64,000 bases of DNA from Hippasteria phrygiana (Eukaryota; Echinodermata; Asteroidea; Valvatida; Goniasteridae): assembly GCA_037893225.1 (NCBI GenBank), contig JAZGUH010000209.1:744001-808000 (forward strand), written 5' to 3'. This document shows, piece by piece, positions 57,345 to 64,000 of this stretch. The notes beneath the pieces are model-generated. The model saw only the letters and a program-made list of their open reading frames with translations. It ran no database searches and was not told where the DNA came from. Both the position numbers and the translations under genes were made by a program. The first letter of the stretch is position 1. Each line of letters opens with the position of its first letter.

Positions 57345-58038
57345 TTAAAGGTAGTATACAACATTTGCAAACATCAACAAACAAAACTACTGAATTATTA
57401 CAAAATACCGGACTAGACCAAAGTAAATAGCTGTCTCAAGCATCCTGTGAAATCATGGCACCTGGTGTGCTGCCGTTTTCAAGAAAAGTGGAAATTTATA
57501 TCGTTTTCCAATGATTGTCGGTCGGCAATCGTTGGAAATGGTCCATAGGCCATCAGCCTCAGTCCAAAAATTGGGCCACTGGTATCAAGTGATCTAGAGG
57601 AGTAATGCTCATAGCGATTTTTGGCAAGGTATGCACACCTAGAGTTGGAAAATGTGTGATAGCATTGCAGCGTGAGCGGTGGCAGCTTTTTAGGTGTTAT
57701 CACTTTCTAAATTTGTTTTCTTCAAAACGGCCGCCAATATGCTTGTTACCGGATTAATTATATGTGGTAACAAGCATTTTGGAGGCCATTTCTTTATAAA
57801 GGGCGATAACACCCAAAAAGCTGCCACCGCTGCAATGCTATCACATATTTTCCACCTACAGGTGCATACATGTGTGTACCTTGCCAAAAATCACCATGAG
57901 CATTATTCCATGACCAACCCAATTCCCCGAACTGATAATTCCCCGACTCTATAAATTGCTCCATTTTGTATAAAAGTATGATCTGGGAACAAGACAACTA
58001 GAACAGAATTTTTGATGTATACTAGTTACTACCTTTAA
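57345..58038. mobile_element. TTAAAGGTAGTATAC MITE, copy 2
   Basis: TTAAAGGTAGTATACAACA to CTAGTTACTACCTTTAA, TTAA on both sides. It shares CATCCTGTGAAATCATGGCACC and the GTGCTG-type start of the interior with 23760-24225. It contains an inner inverted pair around 57650-57850 (CATTGCAGCG / CGCTGCAATG-type, with AGCTTTTTAGGTG / CAAAAAGCTGCC). Confidence 0.65.
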
Positions 58039-58377
58039 CTTGATCTGGGAATTACATATACATGTACTTATATTTGTCCACCATTTTTTTTGTGAACAAT
58101 GTACAACATGCAGATTTAATTTCCCCAATGCATGCACCCAAAAAAAAACTATTTTGCATTTTGGAAACAAAACCTTCACATTTTACTACCTTCACTGCAG
58201 ATCTACAATGCAATGCCAATATATGTCAGTACTCAAGTCCAAATACTGCATTTCATTTGCTTTTTAAGTGCTTTCTGTATTGCTTTTCATGTAATTCAAA
58301 TTAATTAAGAAGCAAATTAGAAAAAAGAAAAGAAATTTGTGAAAGGCAAACAAATCATCAATTCAGTGACAATGGGT

Positions 58378-58504
58378 GACTTTCGAGACGCTGGTGGCAG
58401 CAGACATACGAGTCCTTTTCCAATGTTCTCACCAGTCATGTGCATGCTCAGAACTCGCGCAAAAAGGACCGGTATGTCTGCTGCCCTCCAGCGTCTCAAA
58501 AGTC
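58378..58504. mobile_element. Short foldback MITE
   Basis: GACTTTCGAGACGCTGGTGG to CCTCCAGCGTCTCAAAAGTC, continuing with GCAGCAGACATACGAGTCC / GGACCGGTATGTCTGCTGC. TIR of about 42 bp with a loop of about 40 bp. Confidence 0.75.
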
Positions 58505-59597
58505 TCTCATTAAAAATACACTGGTATGATTGTATGCGACTTTCAGGTATTTAGTGGAGCTGTTATTTTTGTTTTCTCTGTCATGCACATTAAACCTTAG
58601 TCTTGGGCCCAAGGCCCTTGTGTTGTTATTTCGGCGGTGCCCGCGCGCCAGATTCACTAACGTATCTTCTCGTTCTGGCCTCACGCATGCGTAGTTTACA
58701 AAATGCAGCTGGATCCACAGCAGCCGTGTTTGCCAAACGTGCATGATTTTGGATCTCCACAAAATCTGATCACGCTGTCGGCCTAGTGCATTGCAACTAC
58801 CCGATCGCGCTGCCTGTGCATTGCAACTGCAAGAGTACAATAGTAACGTCTTGGAACCACGACTAATTAAACCTCTGCTTTACATTCTGCCTTCTGAGAC
58901 TCCATTTTGAATAGATTATTTACTATATAAATGCTTTGACGACTTAAAAGACTGATGGGAAGCGTCATTAAAAAAAGGAACTTAAAAGTTAAAACAAACA
59001 AAGGAATATCGGTGGTATCTTTAATTGAAAGCCCACATCTATTCTTCTCGACCCCACAACCCTCCTGCACCCCTATTCCTCCTCGTACCCCTCCTCCCTC
59101 ATGCTCAAAACCCAACCAATACAAATCTAACTTTCTTTGATATACATATTTTTTTTTATTTATAAAGACAGTTCATTTGTTATTTTTTTTTATTAATGAC
59201 ACTAAAATAATTGTTTGACATCCTGTTTAGTATCAGCTACATAGCACACCATATCAAATTTCCTTCATATCTTTCATCACAGTGACCCACTTTCAAAAAT
59301 TTCCTAGCAAATAAAACATTTCAAGGGAGTGAAATTAATTTGAATTTTATTGCAGCCAGAAGAACCAGTAACAACAAAATTATTGTAGCATCAAATCCAG
59401 CAGATGCGGTTCTCCCTTTTATTCACTCTCCTCTGCCATTATTTCTATTCCTTTCTATTTCAACATCTGTAAACAGACCACAAGCCCATAGTCTGCATTA
59501 AAAAAATGTCATTTTACATGAGATTTCTCTTATTGGTCTCTCGGTTACTCCAAGTTGGAACAGTAGGTAATTTCGGTAATCACATATCACTAGACAA
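58505..59597. other. Intergenic, nothing recognised
   Basis: Contains one end (CGTCTTGGAACCACGACTA, about 58846) of the palindromic family at 2911-3109, plus AT-rich DNA. No gene. Confidence 0.35.
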
Positions 59598-59789
59598 TAA
59601 GCCAGTTCGGTATCTCAAAGGTCAAAGGTTACTCGGGATAAAAATCGCTGACGTAATGTCACGCCATGTTACGTACGCGAATGCCCATTCTGATTGAATT
59701 TAACACGTGCGCGTTGTGCGACCACCTTTTGCGTTCATTCGGGATAAAATGTCATTGTGCACATGCCAGTTGAAATACCGAACTGGCTA
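59598..59789. mobile_element. MITE with TAAGCCAGTTCGGTAT ends, copy 2
   Basis: TAAGCCAGTTCGGTATCTC to AATACCGAACTGGCTA, highly similar to 12872-13092 and about 30 bp shorter by internal deletion. Confidence 0.75.
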
Positions 59790-60032
59790 ATTCTATGCAA
59801 GCAAACAATAACGCACAGAAAGGAGCCCAAAAGGCTTTTACTGGTTACTCTTACTTGAAATACCAGTGAATCAGCTACTACTAACAATGTAACATGGTTC
59901 CCCTAGTGTGACATGTTACATCGGTACATATTTTAACTGTGTTTCTTGTAATTTAGTATGGTTCTATTAGTATGGTTCCACGACAAATATCAATAAATAT
60001 TCAACTAAATTGAGTCTTAATGTGGCATTATA

Positions 60033-60308
60033 AGGGGTGAGATTGGCCAAAAATGAAAAATCCACGAAATCCATAAAAAATCCACACAAAAATCCAGGAC
60101 CCCGGATCAACATATAGTTTGTATTTGCCTAAAGGCACCCCCTTAAAATATCCACTTTTATTGGTCTATATCCAATTTTACAAAGTAAAAACACCTTTCG
60201 GACAACACCTCAGGAATTCCAGATTGCAAAAGAGATTATTCAAACATTCTGAAATCCCGACAAACAAATCCTGAAATCAGGAAAAAAATCCTGACAAATC
60301 TCACCCCT
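60033..60308. mobile_element. MITE with AGGGGTGAGATTGGCC ends, copy 2
   Basis: AGGGGTGAGATTGGCCAAAA to GACAAATCTCACCCCTG. Full-length relative of 26295-26552. Confidence 0.65.
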
Positions 60309-60650
60309 GTGGTATAGAACTTGACAAAGCAAATGTCACACTTTGCGTCCCAACTGAATGGAATGACCACTCTACATACTTGGATCGACAACAAAAACCA
60401 TCAACGACGGATTTGTGAAAAATATATATCTATTGTTGGTAACATTGCTCACAATAAACCCCTGTGCCAATTTCTTTAAAATGCTTAGCAACCGACATTA
60501 AAAAGTTCAAGTTTTTACTTGCTTAAAAATTGCTTGCACTTTACTGTACATGTACTTTGGCTTACCGACGGCTTAGTTTTGCATATCATACATGAATACA
60601 AATAAATTTGCATAGCAAATGGTCTGCAACAAGAACTTGTGACTTGATTT

Positions 60651-60745
60651 TAACCCATTCTGTCCATCTGTTATTAATGGGGTGCTGGTATGCTAATACG
60701 GGCTTGTGCAGCCAAGCGTAATGCACACAATGTTATTATTGACAG
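60651..60745. mobile_element. TTAACCC MITE fragment, copy 6
   Basis: TTAACCCATTCTGTCCATC with GTGCAGCCAAGCGTAATGC. Only the left half is recognisable. Confidence 0.4.
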
Positions 60746-60945
60746 TCAAATAAAATTAAGGCTATTTTAAACCATCACAAATTTGTGAAATTCACTTAAA
60801 TATGGTATTAAGACATTCAGAAACTGCGAAAATGAACAGAACATCAAACTTTGATTCAAAGTACAAACCTTAATTTTGATCCTACACAGAAAATCAAGGT
60901 GAAAAATAGATTTACTGATTATCTCTGAACAGTAAAGTCATCACC

Positions 60946-61176
60946 TGGGGCAAATTTCATAGAGCTGCTTAAGCACAAACACCTTGCTTAGTAAACATTT
61001 AGGTTACCAGCCAAAACTAAATGTGATTGTTATGTTAAGCAAATTCCAGCTAAATGCCAGTCACAAATACATGTAATATACATGGAGTTTTGGCTGGTAA
61101 CCGGATTTTATTAAGCAAGGTTTCTTTTTACCTTTAGCAAATTTTTGTGCTAAGTAGCTCTTTGAAATTGGCCCCA
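60946..61176. mobile_element. MITE with GGGGCAAATTTCATAGAGC ends
   Basis: TGGGGCAAATTTCATAGAGC on the left; GCTCTTTGAAATTGGCCCCA on the right. Inner AAGCACAAACACCTTGCTTAG / TAAGCAAGGTTTC and GGTTACCAGCC / GGCTGGTAACC pairs form a second set of arms. Confidence 0.65.
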
Positions 61177-61982
61177 GACCCGTTCGAAACAATACTGTAG
61201 CTGTCAGCAACCGAATAATGCAGCAAGACTGTACTGATGACTGCATGACCTACATGTACTTACTTTTAAAAATGTTTTTTTTTAAGTTGATAACTTACTA
61301 TTGTGCATTGAGATTATTCTAATTTACAAACATGTAGTATCTCCAGTGATTTATAACCGTTTGTCATTTTCCCCCCAACTGGGACCATGGGAGATCAGTA
61401 CTTTTGTTGGCACTGAATGGGACGCCCAGAATAAAGAAGAAATAAATAAATAAATACGTAAGGGATCATTTCGTATTGTTTGAAAGCATTTTCAATTGTG
61501 GTAATGCTGGTTTTGCGGTGCCAGCATTAACGCCCTGCTGGCTGCTATAATGAGCTCATTCTATACAGGTCAGTGCACACAGGAAGTTTCGTTACATCAA
61601 TATTCATGAGCAGTGTGTGGTCCGCTGGCAGCCAGTGCTTTACCAAGAATCCAACTGTGGATTACTAATCCCTCGGCGCAAAGAAACACAGCGGTACCGC
61701 AATCAACAATATGAAATTCTCCCCGAGTAATTCCATACGTTTTGTTTGTCAATCTGAGAACTTTAATAAAAAGATGCAATTTGTTTTAATAAAATTACTG
61801 TTTAAAGTGCAATAGACCTAATGTTTTTGTGAGAGTATGGTATGTGCACGATTATAAATGTACAATTGAGTTAAACACATCGTAAATACATCTATGGCTC
61901 AAATATTTAAAAAATAAAAAAAGACCTATGGCAGACTTTGGTTAAAAAAGAAAAAGAAGAAGAACTATGAAGAGTTGGACTT
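61177..61982. other. HIGD1-like 3' side and intergenic DNA
   Basis: Nothing coding. ATTAAA on the minus strand at about 61784 could serve as the polyadenylation signal of the HIGD1-like gene. An AAATAAATAAATAAATA tract lies at 61438-61455. Confidence 0.35.
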
Positions 61983-63327
61983 TTAGTCCTTCTTCATGTT
62001 TTTAAACATGGTGTAGCCAGCTCCGACTGTCATGGCTCCTACCACGCAGCTCTGTGCGACCACACGTAACCGCATCAGGTAGATGGACGTCGACATTCCC
62101 TTTCTGTGCTTGAAGGAGACGGCTCCCCAGATGAGGGCACCGACAAAGGCCGTGATGCCTGGAAAATGAGAGACCAGAAATTTGTGAAATATTTTGAATG
62201 GTTTCTCTTTATTGAGAGGGGGGTGTTTGATGAAGAGAGAAAGGTGATATTGCCCCATTCTGCCAGGTTGAAGCCAACTCTCATGTTGCATTCTCTTCCA
62301 CTGAAGATAAATTCTTCTGCTTCACAATTTATACGTTTCGTGCACATTGCACACCAGTTGCGTTGTTCGCCTGAGCTGAATAAACCCTGGTTATTTTAAG
62401 CCACTATTTTTCTGTGACCAACTCATTACAAACTTACAAATCAACAAAATTAGCTGGCCTAAATGTTTGAAGAAAAAAAACAAAGCAAAAATGTTTGCTT
62501 CTGAAAAAGAACTTGTTAAAGTTTGAAACGTTAAGCCATTTGTATATTTCACGTCAATCCAGTCAGTTAGCCGTTTTGCAGTCATTTGCATGTCATTGCA
62601 AACTTGACTGCATTAAAGGGACACATTGCTTTGGATTTTGCGATTTGGGCTATAAAACGGAAATGGATATGGTTGGGAAGCTTTTTTTAAAGTAGAATAT
62701 AAAGATTCACATAACTAGCCCTTCAAATTGCGTGGTTTTTGTTTAATTTTTGACTCCACAAAATGGCGGACAGTGTTCACCAGTCGTATTTCCAGTCGCA
62801 GCTGGTTGAAGTACGTTCTGTTGATCCATTTTTGATGTACTGTGGCACGGCGCGCAGCACTGGCGATATGTGTCGCGAGATAGAGAATGGTACCTGGCGA
62901 TCATCTGATAGGTTAACAAGGCCACTGGCTGCGGCGCCAGCCTAAAGACTCTTACAGCGTATTTTGCGCATTATTTAGACGGTGGTATTTACTACTGAAA
63001 ATAAGTCTATGTTTCGCGGGTCAGATTTTTGTTTTGTAATCACTACTCACTAATTACAACACATTATACGTGTTTTTTTGCATGAACAACTCTTATTAAA
63101 GATAAGGAACATTTCCAAACTGCAAAATTTCATGACATTTGAAGGCAATGTGTCCCTTTAAGATATATTGTAGTAGCAATCATTTCAAATTCGTATTTAT
63201 CCTTACCAAGAGGAACAAATGGCTCATCCAATGCTTTTCTCTTGAGTTTCCCCACTGCAGTTTCGTGGTGTTGACCATAATCAATGTTAGGTGTCTGCGC
63301 CACTGTGGAACTTGGAGCACCAGCCAT
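61983..63327 (-). CDS. HIG1 domain family protein, HIGD1-like (two coding exons, 98 aa)
   Basis: Coding exons on the minus strand: 63327-63207 and 62158-61983 (stop TAA), joined by a GT-AG intron in the codon for Gly41. The start lies in a strong context (GAACCATGG). The protein has a polar N-terminus, then EPFVPLG, a first membrane helix (about residues 42-58, ITAFVGALIWGAVSF), the motif IYLMRLRVVAQ, which fits the Ix3RxRx3Q signature of HIG1 proteins, and a second helix (VVGAMTVGAGYTMF). HIGD1 proteins sit in the mitochondrial inner membrane and help assemble or protect cytochrome oxidase and supercomplexes, often under hypoxia. The length is close to HIGD1A (93). An acceptor-like TTTTCCCCAG at about 63364 suggests an upstream noncoding exon. 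1A against 1C cannot be decided. Confidence 0.9.
62613..63161. mobile_element. TTAAAGGGACACATTG MITE in the HIGD1-like intron
   Basis: TTAAAGGGACACATTGCTTTG on the left; GAAGGCAATGTGTCCCTTTAA on the right, TTAA on both sides, 549 bp. The 60-residue ORF at 62763 lies wholly inside and has no known relatives. Confidence 0.75.
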
Positions 63328-63364
63328 GGTTCTTCTTTCAAATGACGATATTTAAAGCCAAATC

Positions 63365-64000
63365 TGGGGAAAATAAAAGACGAGTGCTTATGTTGCATAA
63401 TTTCATCGAGTATGGGTCATTCCATGAAGTTGGGAACATAAAGTGTGACATTTTGCCAAAAAGGGCAATATTTAAACCCTAACAAATACATTTTCTACCT
63501 TTATCAGTTTTCCCTGATCTGGATAAGTTGTTCATTACACACTTGCAATTAGTAGTTGCACTAGTCCAATAAAGGATTCGTTGGATTGTTTTTTCACACT
63601 CGATAAAGATATATAGTCAAAATGTGTGACATTCCTCAAAATTTGGTGTCCTGTTACATGTGAAACCAGTACCTTAAAATGTCATTATATTCTCTCTGCT
63701 TTTATTAATTTGTCTAATTGTTACTAATTTTATAAACTTATAAGTACATGTCTTATTAGGATATGAAACTTGCGATTCTTCTCAGAAAGCTAGTAGATAT
63801 AGGCCTATGGGTCATCAGTGAATGAAAAAAAATGGTGTCCGTGTTACATGTGAAACCGTAAAACACATTTTCTGACATTCAATGATTTAGGATTTATATT
63901 GCATTATTCCTGCTTAAAACAATAAAGTATTATCTTGACAATGATATTTTGTGTCCAGAGAAAATTATTTCCCAGATTAAATATGAGAAAACAATTTTTG
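63365..64000. other. Upstream of the HIGD1-like gene, repeat-like
   Basis: The words GTGTGACATT and GGTGTCC(T/G)GTTACATGTGAAACC recur at about 63440, 63625, 63650 and 63840, and resemble the arms of the inverted repeat at 55480-55716. Probably a diverged member of that family; no gene seen. Confidence 0.4.

Overview
The window is animal nuclear DNA. Its genes are split by GT-AG introns, it carries non-LTR retrotransposon remains and many short inverted-repeat elements, and the three recognisable proteins are metazoan orthologues. Intron sizes, moderate AT richness and the kinds of repeats suggest an invertebrate deuterostome such as an echinoderm or hemichordate. That placement is an inference from general appearance, not from a diagnostic sequence.

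Layout. 1-13.9 kb is repeat-rich intergenic DNA: a nested inverted-repeat element with a 199-bp near-perfect palindrome (2.4-3.75 kb), a 15/16-bp minisatellite (4.57-5.35 kb), and a decayed minus-strand CR1/L2-like LINE (about 5.83-12.03 kb) interrupted by smaller elements. 13.94-29.06 kb (+) is HAT1, histone acetyltransferase type B catalytic subunit, in ten exons (407 aa), with introns full of mobile elements. 31.8-38.3 kb (-) holds no recognised protein gene. It does contain four evenly spaced sequences of about 200-220 nt with box C/D snoRNA architecture, alternating between two types. 41.64-43.71 kb is a 2.07-kb element with about 400-bp terminal inverted repeats and a perfect 9-bp target duplication (Mutator-like). 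44.76-53.25 kb (+) is RSU1, a leucine-rich-repeat Ras suppressor, in eight exons (276 aa). 53.3-61.9 kb is intergenic DNA with several MITEs. 61.98-63.33 kb (-) is a HIG1-domain (HIGD1-like) mitochondrial inner-membrane protein in two coding exons (98 aa).

The three protein genes are housekeeping genes acting in different places: HAT1 acetylates newly made histone H4, RSU1 works in the IPP (ILK-PINCH-parvin) focal-adhesion complex, and HIGD1 supports respiratory-chain complexes. Nothing in the sequence suggests they are co-regulated. The main unexplained content is (1) the snoRNA-like quartet, (2) a mobile element that carries tRNA-like Pol III promoter sequences within its inverted ends, (3) several TTAA-flanked MITE families, one of which has ends that read like telomere repeat, and (4) the long-TIR Mutator-like element. 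Many long ORFs, above all the six open frames at 4.5-5.4 kb, are repeat artefacts.
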